A stretch of 9,556 nt of DNA, from positions 70,562-80,117 of the forward strand of contig NZ_KL585418.1 in the NCBI RefSeq assembly GCF_000721935.1. The letters are read 5' to 3'. Of the stretch, positions 1 through 7,192 are shown piece by piece (the first letter of the stretch is position 1; the number at the start of each line of letters is the position of its first letter). Source of the DNA: Streptomyces sp. NRRL WC-3549 (GTDB lineage Bacteria; Actinomycetota; Actinomycetes; Streptomycetales; Streptomycetaceae). A model generated the notes under the pieces. The model was not told where the DNA came from and searched no databases. It saw only the letters and a list, made by a program, of their open reading frames with translations. The position numbers were made by a program, and so were the translations under genes.

Positions 1-748
1 CGTCGAGGCCGCGCGCAACGGCTCGGTGACGGGCATGCGCGTCGGTGTCGTCAAGCAGTTCTCGGGCGAGGGCTACCAGGCCGGTGTCGTCCAGCGCTTC
101 AACGAGTCCGTCGAGCTGCTGAAGTCGCTCGGCGCCACCGTCGTCGAGCTGGACTGCCCCTCCTTCGACCTCGCGCTGTCGGCGTACTACCTCATCGCGC
201 CGTCCGAGTGCTCCTCCAACCTGGCCCGCTTCGACGCCATGCGCTACGGCCTGCGGGTCGGCGACGACGGCACCCGCTCGGCCGAGGACGTCACCGCCCT
301 CACCCGCGAGGCCGGCTTCGGCGACGAGGTCAAGCGCCGCGTCATTCTCGGTACGTACGCGCTCAGCTCCGGCTACTACGACGCGTACTACGGGTCGGCC
401 CAGAAGGTCCGCACCCTCATCACCCAGGACTTCGAGAAGGCGTTCGAGCAGGTGGACGTCATCGTCTCCCCGACGACGCCCACCACCGCCTTCCCGATCG
501 GCGAGCGCGCCGACGACCCGATGGCGATGTACCTCGCGGACCTGTGCACCATTCCGACCAACCTCGCCGGCAACTCCGCCATGTCGCTGCCCTGCGGCCT
601 GGCCCCCGAGGACGGCCTGCCGGTCGGACTGCAGATCATCGCCCCCGCCATGAAGGACGACCGGCTGTACAAGGTCGGAGCCGCCGTCGAGGCCGCCTTC
701 GTGGAAAGGTGGGGGCACCCGCTGCTCGAGGAGGCCCCGTCACTATGA
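1..748 (+). CDS. gatA: Glu/Asp-tRNA(Gln/Asn) amidotransferase subunit A, 3' part (5' truncated by window)
   Basis: The reading frame is open from base 2 and ends at TGA 746-748, so the last 248 codons are visible and the true start lies upstream. GatA is the amidase subunit of GatCAB. It frees ammonia from glutamine, and GatB uses it to amidate Glu-tRNA(Gln) or Asp-tRNA(Asn) in the cytoplasm. Recognition rests on family-typical stretches: [10 protein letters not shown] near the left edge, [19 protein letters not shown] in the middle, [18 protein letters not shown], then [16 protein letters not shown] and [11 protein letters not shown]. The Lys-cisSer-Ser catalytic residues of the amidase-signature family belong to the N-terminal half and are outside the window, so they cannot be checked. 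The stop overlaps the next start (ATGA, 745-748), which implies translational coupling. No frameshift or odd composition is seen. Confidence 0.97.
   Translation, partial: VEAARNGSVTGMRVGVVKQFSGEGYQAGVVQRFNESVELLKSLGATVVELDCPSFDLALSAYYLIAPSECSSNLARFDAMRYGLRVGDDGTRSAEDVTALTREAGFGDEVKRRVILGTYALSSGYYDAYYGSAQKVRTLITQDFEKAFEQVDVIVSPTTPTTAFPIGERADDPMAMYLADLCTIPTNLAGNSAMSLPCGLAPEDGLPVGLQIIAPAMKDDRLYKVGAAVEAAFVERWGHPLLEEAPSL
728..734 (+). promoter_or_regulatory. Ribosome-binding site of the small gene, inside the end of gatA
   Basis: GAGGAGG lies 10 nt upstream of ATG 745, inside the last codons of gatA. It favours the ATG at 745 over the in-frame ATG at 754, which would be 19 nt away. Confidence 0.6.
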
Positions 749-987
749 GCGCCATGGCTAAGAAGGCCAAGAACTTCAAGAAGTCCAAGTCCGGCGTCTA
801 CCTGTCGCTCGGCACCACCGCCTTCGGCGCGCTGAGCGTCGTCAAGCAGGCGAAGACGGCCCGCCAGGAGAACGACACGCTGCGGCTCATCGACGCCGCC
901 GTGTCCGCCGCCGCGATCGTGACCGGCATGGCGATCCTCTACCGCGAACTCAAGCGTCTCGGCGACGACGACGTCCTGCTGGGCTGA
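745..987 (+). CDS. Small conserved-looking protein of unknown function between gatA and gatB (80 aa)
   Basis: I do not recognise a named family. The start is ATG 745, overlapping the gatA stop by 4 bp, with GAGGAGG 10 nt upstream. An in-frame ATG at 754 is a weaker alternative. The 80-aa product has a strongly basic N-terminus (seven lysines in residues 6-16) and a mildly hydrophobic stretch at about 20-34. A better hydrophobic segment at about 49-66 ([18 protein letters not shown]) is followed by charged residues and an acidic C-terminus (GDDDVLLG). This would fit a small membrane-associated or helical protein, but membrane insertion is only inferred. The gene ends 16 nt before gatB, so it sits fully inside the gat operon. 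Codon use matches its neighbours. That it is a real gene is well supported by position, coupling and composition; its role is unknown. Confidence 0.85.
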   Translation: MSAMAKKAKNFKKSKSGVYLSLGTTAFGALSVVKQAKTARQENDTLRLIDAAVSAAAIVTGMAILYRELKRLGDDDVLLG

Positions 988-1003
988 GAGGGAAAGTTTC
1001 ACC

Positions 1004-2512
1004 GTGACTGTCATCGACCTGGAGTCGTACGAGGACGCCCTCGCGACGTACGACCCCGTCATGGGCCTCGAGGTCCATGTGGAGCTCGGTACCAAGACCA
1101 AGATGTTCTGCGGCTGCTCCACGGAGCTCAAGCAGGACGCCAACTCGCAGACGTGCCCGGTCTGCCTCGGCCTGCCGGGCGCGCTGCCGGTGGTCAACGA
1201 GATCGGCGTCGAGTCCGCGATCAAGATCGGCCTCGCGCTGAACTGCCAGATCGCCGAGTGGTGCCGCTTCGCCCGGAAGAACTACTTCTATCCGGACATG
1301 CCGAAGAACTTCCAGACGTCCCAGTACGACGAGCCGATCGCCTTCGACGGCTACCTGGACGTACAGCTGGAGGACGGCGAGATCTTCCGCGTGGAGATCG
1401 AGCGCGCCCACATGGAGGAGGACACCGGCAAGTCGACGCACGTCGGCGGAGCCACCGGCCGCATCCACGGCGCGTCCCACTCGCTGCTCGACTACAACCG
1501 CGCGGGCATCCCGCTCATCGAGATCGTCACCAAGCCGATCGAGGGAGCCGGCGCACGGGCCCCCGAGGTCGCCAAGGCGTACGTCGCCGAGCTCCGCGAG
1601 CTCATCAAGGCGCTCGGCGTCTCGGAGGCCCGGATGGAGATGGGCCAGATGCGCTGCGACGTGAACCTGTCGCTGCGCCCCAACGGCACCGAGAAGTTCG
1701 GTACGCGCTCCGAGACGAAGAACGTCAACTCGCTGCGTTCCGTCGAGCGTGCCGCCCGCTTCGAGATCCAGCGCCACGCCGCGGTGCTGAACTCCGGCGG
1801 GACGATCGTGCAGGAGACCCGGCACTTCCACGAGGAGGACGGCTCCACCACGGCCGGCCGCATCAAGGACAACGCCGAGGACTACCGTTACTTCCCCGAG
1901 CCCGACCTCGTGCCGGTCGCGCCGTCCCGTGAGTGGGTCGAGGAGCTCCGCAAGGGGCTGCCCGAGCTTCCCCGGCTGCGCCGCAAGCGGCTGAAGGAGG
2001 AGTGGGGGGTCAACGAGCACGACATGCAGTCCATCCTCAACGCCGGGGCGGTCGACCTGATCGTCGCCACGACGGACGCGGGCGCCCCCTCCGACCAGGC
2101 CCGCAAGTGGTGGATGGGCGAGCTCGCCCGTAACGCCAACGAGACCGGCCGCAGCCTCGACGAGCTGCCGATCACCCCGGCGCAGGTCGCCCGGGTGGCC
2201 GCGCTCGTCGCCGCCGGCGACCTCAACGACAAGCTGGCCCGCCAGGTCATCGAGGGTGTCCTCGCGGGCGAGGGCGACCCGGACACCGTCGTCGAGAAGC
2301 GCGGCCTGAAGGTCGTCTCGGACGAGGGCGCCCTGTCCACGGCCGTGGACGAGGCCATCGCGGGCAACGCGGCCATCGCGGACAAGATCCGTGGCGGCAA
2401 GGTCGCGGCGGCGGGCGCGCTCGTCGGCGCGGTCATGAAGGCCACCCGCGGCCAGGCGGACGCGGCACGCGTACGCGAGCTGATCCTGGAGAAGCTCGGC
2501 GTCGAGGGCTGA
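1004..2512 (+). CDS. gatB: Glu/Asp-tRNA(Gln/Asn) amidotransferase subunit B
   Basis: The protein has 502 aa, a normal full length for GatB. The start is GTG 1004, with a purine-rich site (GAGAGGGAAAG, 986-995) 8 nt upstream. GatB binds the mischarged tRNA, phosphorylates its Glu or Asp side chain with ATP, and transfers ammonia delivered from GatA. The N-terminal catalytic domain (about residues 18-305) opens with [18 protein letters not shown]. Cysteines C36, C38, C51 and C54 match the CxC...CPxC zinc site of the family. Further family blocks are [54 protein letters not shown] and [11 protein letters not shown] (from residue 294). The helical and YqeY-like tRNA-binding tail covers roughly residues 330-500, with the typical [20 protein letters not shown] near the end. 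It is the last gene of its operon and is followed by a terminator hairpin. Confidence 0.98.
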   Translation: MTVIDLESYEDALATYDPVMGLEVHVELGTKTKMFCGCSTELKQDANSQTCPVCLGLPGALPVVNEIGVESAIKIGLALNCQIAEWCRFARKNYFYPDMPKNFQTSQYDEPIAFDGYLDVQLEDGEIFRVEIERAHMEEDTGKSTHVGGATGRIHGASHSLLDYNRAGIPLIEIVTKPIEGAGARAPEVAKAYVAELRELIKALGVSEARMEMGQMRCDVNLSLRPNGTEKFGTRSETKNVNSLRSVERAARFEIQRHAAVLNSGGTIVQETRHFHEEDGSTTAGRIKDNAEDYRYFPEPDLVPVAPSREWVEELRKGLPELPRLRRKRLKEEWGVNEHDMQSILNAGAVDLIVATTDAGAPSDQARKWWMGELARNANETGRSLDELPITPAQVARVAALVAAGDLNDKLARQVIEGVLAGEGDPDTVVEKRGLKVVSDEGALSTAVDEAIAGNAAIADKIRGGKVAAAGALVGAVMKATRGQADAARVRELILEKLGVEG

Positions 2513-2528
2513 TCCCGCCGGGCCCCTG

Positions 2529-2567
2529 GGGGCGGCGTACCCGTGGTCCGGGTGCGCCGCCCCTTTC
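2529..2567 (+). terminator. Rho-independent-type terminator after gatB
   Basis: A 14-bp stem (2529-2542 with 2550-2563) with one G·T wobble and a 7-nt loop is followed by a short T-rich stretch (TTTC). It begins 16 nt after the gatB stop. Long GC stems with a short T tail are typical terminators in Streptomyces. It should separate the gat operon from the phospholipase gene. Confidence 0.85.
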
Positions 2568-2688
2568 TCCGTGCTTGGACTTTCCGCAGCGGCCTGTTGG
2601 ACGTTCATCGTCAGGACGTGCGACGGTCTTCCGGCAGCCACCCGGCGTGGCTAGTTTCCCGCCGTAGGAACGCAATCGGGAGGCTCAC
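2568..2688 (+). promoter_or_regulatory. Likely promoter region of the phospholipase C gene, with inverted repeat
   Basis: These 121 bp lie between the gat terminator and the phospholipase start, so a promoter is expected here. A perfect 6-bp inverted repeat, AGCCAC-N5-GTGGCT (2636-2652), abuts TAGTTT (2652-2657), which fits a TAnnnT -10 box. No good TTGACA-like -35 sits 16-18 bp upstream; TTCCGG at 2629-2634 is poor. The dyad could therefore be a regulator site over a weak promoter. TTGGAC occurs twice (2575-2580 and 2597-2602) without a matching -10. The promoter call is inference. Confidence 0.35.
2678..2683 (+). promoter_or_regulatory. Ribosome-binding site that selects the TTG start of the phospholipase gene
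   Basis: GGGAGG ends 5 nt before TTG 2689 but 17 nt before the first in-frame ATG (2701). This argues for the TTG start and a four-residue longer N-terminus. Confidence 0.6.
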
Positions 2689-4788
2689 TTGACCACGGAC
2701 ATGTCACGGCGGCGGCTCTTCGCGCTCGGTGGCGGCGCGCTCGGCGCCGCGGCGGCGGGATCGTTCCTGCCCCCGTCGCTCCAGGCGGCGATCGCCGCCC
2801 AGCCCGCCGCCGGACCCGGCGACGGGCTGGACGCCGTCGACCACGTGGTGATCCTCATGCAGGAGAACCGTTCCTTCGACCACTACTTCGGCACCCTGCG
2901 CGGAGTACGCGGATTCGGCGACCGCAACGCGATCGAGCTCCCCTCCGGCAAGCCGGTCTTCGCGCAGCCGGGGCCGCCGGGAACCACCGTGCTGCCGTTC
3001 CCGGTGCGCGAGGCCGCGAAGACGCAGCAGAAGGACCTGCAGTACGTCGGAGCCCTCGACCACTCCTGGAGCGGTGGCGCCAAGGCGTGGGCCGGGGGCT
3101 GGATGAACGGCTGGATCACCGCCAAGACGGCCGCGACGATGGCGTACTACGACCGCCGCGACATCCCGCTGCACTATGAACTCGCCGACACCTTCACCGT
3201 CTGCGACGCCTACCACTCCTCGATCCACTCCTCCACCAGCCCGAACCGCAACCACCTCTGGAGCGGGAAGACGGGCGACGAGCCGAACGGCGAGCGGGCC
3301 GTGGGCAACGACGCGTACGACGAGGGCACCCACCCGGGGTACGACTGGGGCACCTACGCGGAACGCCTGGAGAAGGCCGGGCGGAGCTGGAAGACGTACA
3401 CCGAGTGGGAGAACTTCACCGACAACCAGATCGAGTTCTTCGCCACCTTCAAGGCCGTCGCCCGCAAGGCGCTGGCCAGGACCGGCGGACACACCTACAT
3501 GGAGTCCTTCTACGCCACCGTGCGCGAGGCGGACGGGCCGAAGGAGCGGGAGCGCCTGCTCGCGCTCCTGGACGAGGGCGTCGCCGCACTCACGACGGCG
3601 GAGCGCAGCCTGTTCGAACGGGGGCTGCGCCGCGTCGAGTCGGGGACGCTCGCCGACGCGTTCGCCGAGGACGTGGCGGCGGGGACGCTGCCCGAGGTCT
3701 CCTACCTGGTCCCGTCTGCGGTGGACTCCGAGCACCCGAGCGTCTCCTCGCCGGTGCACAGCGCGACGGTCGTCTACAAGGTCCTGGACGCCCTAGGCCG
3801 GCACCCCGACGTCTGGCGGCGCACCGTCCTCCTCATCAACTACGACGAGAACGACGGCTTCTTCGACCACGTGCCGCCGCCGGTCGCGCCCGCAGAGGTG
3901 GCCGAGGAGCAGTGGGAGGGCAAGCCCACCGGGCTCGGTGTACGGGTGCCGCTGCTGGTGGTCTCCCCGTGGACGGTCGGCGGGTACGTCTGCTCGGAGG
4001 TCTTCGACCACACCTCCGTGATCCGCCTCCTGGAGCGCTGGACGGGGGTGAAGGAGCCCAACATCAGTGCTTGGCGGCGCCAGGTCACCGGCGACCTCAC
4101 CTCGGCCTTCGACTTCACCCGGGCACGGCGGCAGCCCAGGACGGCGCGCCCCGCCGCGATCCCGCCGATGAGCGGGCGCTGGCGGCCCGAACCGCCGGCC
4201 GACCAGCGGATGCCCGTCCAGGAACCGGGCACCCGCCCGGCCAGGCCGCTGCCGTACCAGCCGGACGCCCAGGCGAGGCGCGTGGACGGGGAGCTGCGGG
4301 TGCTGCTCAGCAACACCGGCCGGTCCTCCGCGCACTTCGCGCTCTACCCGTACGCGGACGAGTTCCCCGCCCCGCAGCACCGGGACGTCCGGGGCACCGC
4401 ACAGTGGAGGGTGCCGCTGACCGGCGGCGGCTACCGCTTCACGGTCACCGGGCCGAACGGCTTCCGGCGGGAGTTCGAGGGAACCGCCGGAGGCGGCGCC
4501 GAGCTCTCCTCCCGCATCGACGCCGACGAACGCGACCTCCACCTCACGCTGCGCAACGACGGCAGGCGGACGCTGAACTTCACCGTGCGGCCGCTGGGGT
4601 ACGTCGACGGGGGCGACCTGCGGGACCGGACCCGGAGGGTCGAGGTGAAGCCGGGGCGCAGCCGTACGGTCGTGTACCCGGCGGCCGGCGAACACGGCTG
4701 GTACGACCTCGTGGTGACGGCCGAGGGCTCCTTCCGGCGCCGGCTGATGGGGCACATCGAGAACGGCCGGGCGAGCGTCTCGGGTTGA
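2689..4788 (+). CDS. Secreted phospholipase C, phosphocholine-specific type (phosphoesterase family), Tat substrate
   Basis: The protein has 699 aa, the usual size of the bacterial phosphocholine-preferring phospholipase C family (PlcH/PlcN type). These enzymes cleave phosphatidylcholine or sphingomyelin into diacylglycerol or ceramide plus phosphocholine, outside the cell. A Tat signal is visible: SRRRLFALGGG at residues 6-16, a small hydrophobic region, and Ala-rich sequence up to about residue 38. The phosphoesterase domain (about 48-470) carries ENRSFDHYFGT (59-69), HSSIHSSTSPNRN (176-188), SEHPS (347-351) and NYDENDGFFDHV (384-395). By analogy with PlcH and AcpA, T183 in the STSPNR block is the likely nucleophile. 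Two C-terminal beta domains of the Bac_PLC_C type start near residues 530 and 605 (RVDGELRVLLSNTG; SSRIDADERDLHLTLRNDG). The start is TTG 2689; ATG 2701 is possible and still keeps the RR motif. Substrate preference cannot be read from sequence alone. Confidence 0.93.
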   Translation: MTTDMSRRRLFALGGGALGAAAAGSFLPPSLQAAIAAQPAAGPGDGLDAVDHVVILMQENRSFDHYFGTLRGVRGFGDRNAIELPSGKPVFAQPGPPGTTVLPFPVREAAKTQQKDLQYVGALDHSWSGGAKAWAGGWMNGWITAKTAATMAYYDRRDIPLHYELADTFTVCDAYHSSIHSSTSPNRNHLWSGKTGDEPNGERAVGNDAYDEGTHPGYDWGTYAERLEKAGRSWKTYTEWENFTDNQIEFFATFKAVARKALARTGGHTYMESFYATVREADGPKERERLLALLDEGVAALTTAERSLFERGLRRVESGTLADAFAEDVAAGTLPEVSYLVPSAVDSEHPSVSSPVHSATVVYKVLDALGRHPDVWRRTVLLINYDENDGFFDHVPPPVAPAEVAEEQWEGKPTGLGVRVPLLVVSPWTVGGYVCSEVFDHTSVIRLLERWTGVKEPNISAWRRQVTGDLTSAFDFTRARRQPRTARPAAIPPMSGRWRPEPPADQRMPVQEPGTRPARPLPYQPDAQARRVDGELRVLLSNTGRSSAHFALYPYADEFPAPQHRDVRGTAQWRVPLTGGGYRFTVTGPNGFRREFEGTAGGGAELSSRIDADERDLHLTLRNDGRRTLNFTVRPLGYVDGGDLRDRTRRVEVKPGRSRTVVYPAAGEHGWYDLVVTAEGSFRRRLMGHIENGRASVSG

Positions 4789-4828
4789 TGAGCGGGCCCG
4801 TCGCAGCCGGAGGCGGCAGGGTGTGACC

Positions 4829-4873
4829 ATGGCCACGAAACGGACAAACGATCTCAATTGGCTGAGAGAGTGA
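4829..4873 (+). other. Possible 14-codon leader open frame upstream of the MMPL gene
   Basis: ATG 4829 to TGA 4871-4873 encodes MATKRTNDLNWLRE. CAGGG (4817-4821) lies 7 nt upstream and could serve as a weak ribosome-binding site. Short frames arise easily by chance, and nothing in the peptide matches a leader I know. It is listed because it ends inside the inverted-repeat region just before the sequestering hairpin. Confidence 0.2.
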
Positions 4874-4882
4874 CGGTCTCAG
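4852..4882 (+). repeat. Alternating short inverted repeats TCTCA / TGAGA / TCTCA
   Basis: TCTCA (4852-4856) and TGAGA (4863-4867) form a dyad with a 6-nt spacer. CTGAGA (4862-4867) and TCTCAG (4877-4882) form a second perfect 6-bp dyad with a 9-nt spacer. The middle element can pair with either side, so the two are mutually exclusive. This could be a regulator binding site or an RNA switch element; chance is possible because the arms are short. Confidence 0.35.
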
Positions 4883-4911
4883 GTCATGCGGCCTCTGCGG
4901 GACGTCGCCCT

Positions 4912-4950
4912 CGTGCTCCCGGCAGGGTCCACGAACCCGCAGGGAGCACG
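4912..4950 (+). promoter_or_regulatory. Hairpin sequestering the ribosome-binding site of the MMPL gene
   Basis: CGTGCTCCC (4912-4920) pairs perfectly with GGGAGCACG (4942-4950). Inside, GC (4922-4923) can pair with GC (4939-4940) and GGGT (4925-4928) with ACCC (4935-4938), leaving a 6-nt loop. That makes about 15 bp, broken by one mismatch and one bulge. The Shine-Dalgarno AGGGAG (4941-4946), 8 nt before TTG 4955, is within the 3' arm. No T-tract follows, so it is not a standard terminator. The structure is direct from sequence; control of translation is inferred. If translation instead began at ATG 4886, the hairpin would be inside coding sequence. Confidence 0.5.
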
Positions 4951-4954
4951 TCCG

Positions 4955-7174
4955 TTGGCCGCCATCGCACGCTGGTGCCTCGCGCACCGCCTCGCCACCG
5001 TCCTGATCTGGCTGTTCGCCCTCGGCGGCACCGCCACCGCGGCGGTGTCCGCCGGTTCCGTCTACTCGGACGCGTACGACGTGCCGGGCACCGAGGCGGG
5101 CCGGGCGGGCGACCTCCTGAAGGAGGGGTTCACCCAGCTGGGAGGGGACGGCGACACCGTCGTCTGGCACACCGACGGGGCGTCCGTACGCGCCGCCGAC
5201 GTCGAACGGACGATGACCCGGACGCTGCACGCCATCGACGCGCTGCCCGGCATCGGAGCCGTCACCAGCCCCTACACGGCCGCGGGCGAGGGGCAGATCA
5301 GCGCCGACGGCCGCACCGCCTACGCCACGGTCACCTTCGACCAGCGGGTGGAGGACATCCCCCGGGCCCGGGCCGAGGCGCTCGTCGACACCGCGAAGGC
5401 GGCCGAGCGGGACGGGCTCCAGGTCGAACTCGGGGGCAACGCCGTCGCCCTGACCGAGGCGCCCGCGCTGCACCTCAGCGAGATCATCGGGGTCGCCGTC
5501 GCCGCCGTCGTGCTCTTCCTGGCCTTCGGCTCGCTCGCCGCCAGCCTGCTGCCCATCGCCACCGCCCTCGTCTCCGTCGGCACGGCCTACGCCGGCATCG
5601 TGCTCCTCGGCCACGTGATGCAGGTCGCCGACTTCGCACCCATGCTGGGCATGCTCGTCGGGCTGGGCGTCGGCATCGACTACGCCCTCTTCGTCGTCAC
5701 CCGGCACCGGCGGGGACTGCGCCGCGGCCTGTCCGTCCACGAGGCCGCGCACGACGCCGTCGCCACCACCGGCCGGGCCGTCGTCTTCGCCGGAGCCACC
5801 GTCTGCGTCTCCCTGCTGGGCATGCTGGTCCTGCGGCTCGGCTTCCTCAACGGGGTCGCGATCGCCGCCTCGCTCACCGTGCTGCTGACCGTCGCCGCCT
5901 CCGTGACCCTGCTGCCCGCCCTGCTCTCCTTCATCGGCACCCGGGCGCTGAGCCGGCGCGAACGCCGTCGGCTCGCCGAATCGGGACCCTGGTCGGACGG
6001 CCCCACCGGCTTCGCGGCGCGCTGGTCCTCCTTCGTCGAACGGCGCCCCAAGCTGCTGGGCGTGGTCGCCGCCGCCGTGATGGCCGTCCTCGCCCTGCCC
6101 GCCCTCGGGCTCCACCTGGGCACCGCCGACCAGGGCAACGGTCCCGCCACGGCCACCACCCGGCAGGCGTACGACCTGCTGGCCGACGGTTTCGGGCCCG
6201 GCGTCAACGGACCGCTCACCGTCGCCGCCCGGCTCGACGGGGCCGACGACCGGCTCGCCCTCGACGCCCTGCCCGGCGTGCTGCGGGGCACCGACGGCAT
6301 CGCCGCGGTGAGCCCCGTGACGTACAGCAACAGCGGCGACACGGCGTTCGTCACCGTGCTGCCCAAGACGGCGCCGCAGGACCGGCGCACCAGCGAACTC
6401 GTCGACCGGCTGCGTGAGGACGTGCTGCCGCCGGTGCGCGAGAACACCTCGCTCGAACTCCGGGTGGGCGGGGTGACGGCCGGGTACGACGACTTCGCCG
6501 ACGTCATCGTCGGCAAACTGCCGCTCTTCGTCGGCGTGGTCATCGGCCTCGGCTGCCTGCTCCTCCTGCTGGCCTTCCGCTCCCTGGCCATCCCGCTCAA
6601 GGCCGCCGTCATGAACATCGCGGCCGTCGCCGCCTCCTTCGGGGTCGTCGTCGCGGTCTTCCAGTGGGGATGGGGCAGCGAACTGCTGGGCCTCGGCAGC
6701 GCCGGTCCGGTCGAGCCCTTCCTGCCCGTCATCATGGTCTCGGTCCTCTTCGGCCTCTCCATGGACTACCAGGTCTTCCTCGTCGGCCGGATGTACGAGG
6801 AGTGGCGCGAGACCGGCGACAACCGGCGGGCCGTCCGGGTCGGCCTCGCCGAGACCGGCCGGGTGATCAACTCCGCGGCGGTCATCATGATCTCCGTCTT
6901 CCTCGCCTTCGTGCTCAGCGGCGACCGCGTCATCGCGATGTTCGGCATCGCGCTCGCCGCGGCCGTGGCCCTGGACGCCTTCGTCCTGCGGACCCTGCTG
7001 GTGCCCGCCCTGATGCACCTGCTCGGCGGCGCCAACTGGTGGCTGCCCGCCCGGCTCGAACGTCTGCTGCCCCGTATCGGCATCGAGCCGCCCGAGGCCC
7101 CGGCGCCGCATGCGAAGATCCCGGGGGAGCGCGCCGACGACGAGTACCTTCCCGTCGCGTCGCGTGTCCGCTGA
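4955..7174 (+). CDS. MMPL-family (RND superfamily) membrane transporter
   Basis: The product has 739 aa from TTG 4955, chosen because AGGGAG lies 8 nt upstream and AAIARWCLAHR is a typical MMPL N-terminus. ATG 4886 in the same frame would add 23 residues but has no good ribosome-binding site. MMPL proteins are proton-driven inner-membrane exporters of lipids or amphiphilic compounds. About 12 membrane segments can be read: TM1 13-33, an outer loop domain to about 175, TM2-6 within 177-328, TM7 367-388, a second outer domain to about 522, and TM8-12 within 523-692. Each half carries the family's Asp-Tyr proton-relay motif: GIDYALF with D242-Y243 in TM4, and SMDYQVF with D604-Y605 in TM10. The soluble tail starts with the common NWWLP block. 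The acetyltransferase gene follows after 18 bp, so the two are probably cotranscribed. The substrate is unknown. Confidence 0.93.
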   Translation: MAAIARWCLAHRLATVLIWLFALGGTATAAVSAGSVYSDAYDVPGTEAGRAGDLLKEGFTQLGGDGDTVVWHTDGASVRAADVERTMTRTLHAIDALPGIGAVTSPYTAAGEGQISADGRTAYATVTFDQRVEDIPRARAEALVDTAKAAERDGLQVELGGNAVALTEAPALHLSEIIGVAVAAVVLFLAFGSLAASLLPIATALVSVGTAYAGIVLLGHVMQVADFAPMLGMLVGLGVGIDYALFVVTRHRRGLRRGLSVHEAAHDAVATTGRAVVFAGATVCVSLLGMLVLRLGFLNGVAIAASLTVLLTVAASVTLLPALLSFIGTRALSRRERRRLAESGPWSDGPTGFAARWSSFVERRPKLLGVVAAAVMAVLALPALGLHLGTADQGNGPATATTRQAYDLLADGFGPGVNGPLTVAARLDGADDRLALDALPGVLRGTDGIAAVSPVTYSNSGDTAFVTVLPKTAPQDRRTSELVDRLREDVLPPVRENTSLELRVGGVTAGYDDFADVIVGKLPLFVGVVIGLGCLLLLLAFRSLAIPLKAAVMNIAAVAASFGVVVAVFQWGWGSELLGLGSAGPVEPFLPVIMVSVLFGLSMDYQVFLVGRMYEEWRETGDNRRAVRVGLAETGRVINSAAVIMISVFLAFVLSGDRVIAMFGIALAAAVALDAFVLRTLLVPALMHLLGGANWWLPARLERLLPRIGIEPPEAPAPHAKIPGERADDEYLPVASRVR

Positions 7175-7180
7175 CAGACG

Positions 7181-7188
7181 AGGAGGAG
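7181..7188 (+). promoter_or_regulatory. Ribosome-binding site of the GNAT gene
   Basis: AGGAGGAG lies 4 nt before GTG 7193 and 13 nt before the in-frame ATG 7202. It supports the GTG start, with ATG 7202 as a possible alternative. Confidence 0.65.
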
Positions 7189-7192
7189 TCCG

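Larger units (their letters stand above)
4789..4954 (+). promoter_or_regulatory. Structured 166-bp leader between phospholipase C and MMPL genes
   Basis: No terminator is seen after the phospholipase, so read-through is possible. The stretch 4829-4890 is less GC-rich than its surroundings, as promoters and leaders often are here, but I cannot name a convincing -35/-10 pair. It holds the TCTCA/TGAGA elements (4852-4882), a possible 14-codon open frame (4829-4873) and a long hairpin over the downstream ribosome-binding site (4912-4950). Together these suggest regulated expression of the exporter gene. Confidence 0.4.

Noticed and set aside
2603..2613. GTTCATCGTCA as a PHO box for PhoP control of the phospholipase
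   Set aside because: PHO boxes need adjacent 11-bp direct repeats of the GTTCACC type. The neighbouring 11-mers do not match, and this one matches only in its first half.
950..2641. 563-codon minus-strand open frame opposite gatB
   Set aside because: It is antisense shadow of gatB with low-complexity composition. It also runs through the terminator and has no family resemblance.
3405..4826. 473-codon plus-strand frame inside the phospholipase gene
   Set aside because: It is Arg/Ala/Gly-rich out-of-frame translation of a well-recognised gene.
4788..4826. 12-codon frame overlapping the phospholipase stop
   Set aside because: It has no ribosome-binding site and a Gly/Ala/Val product, so chance is the simplest explanation.
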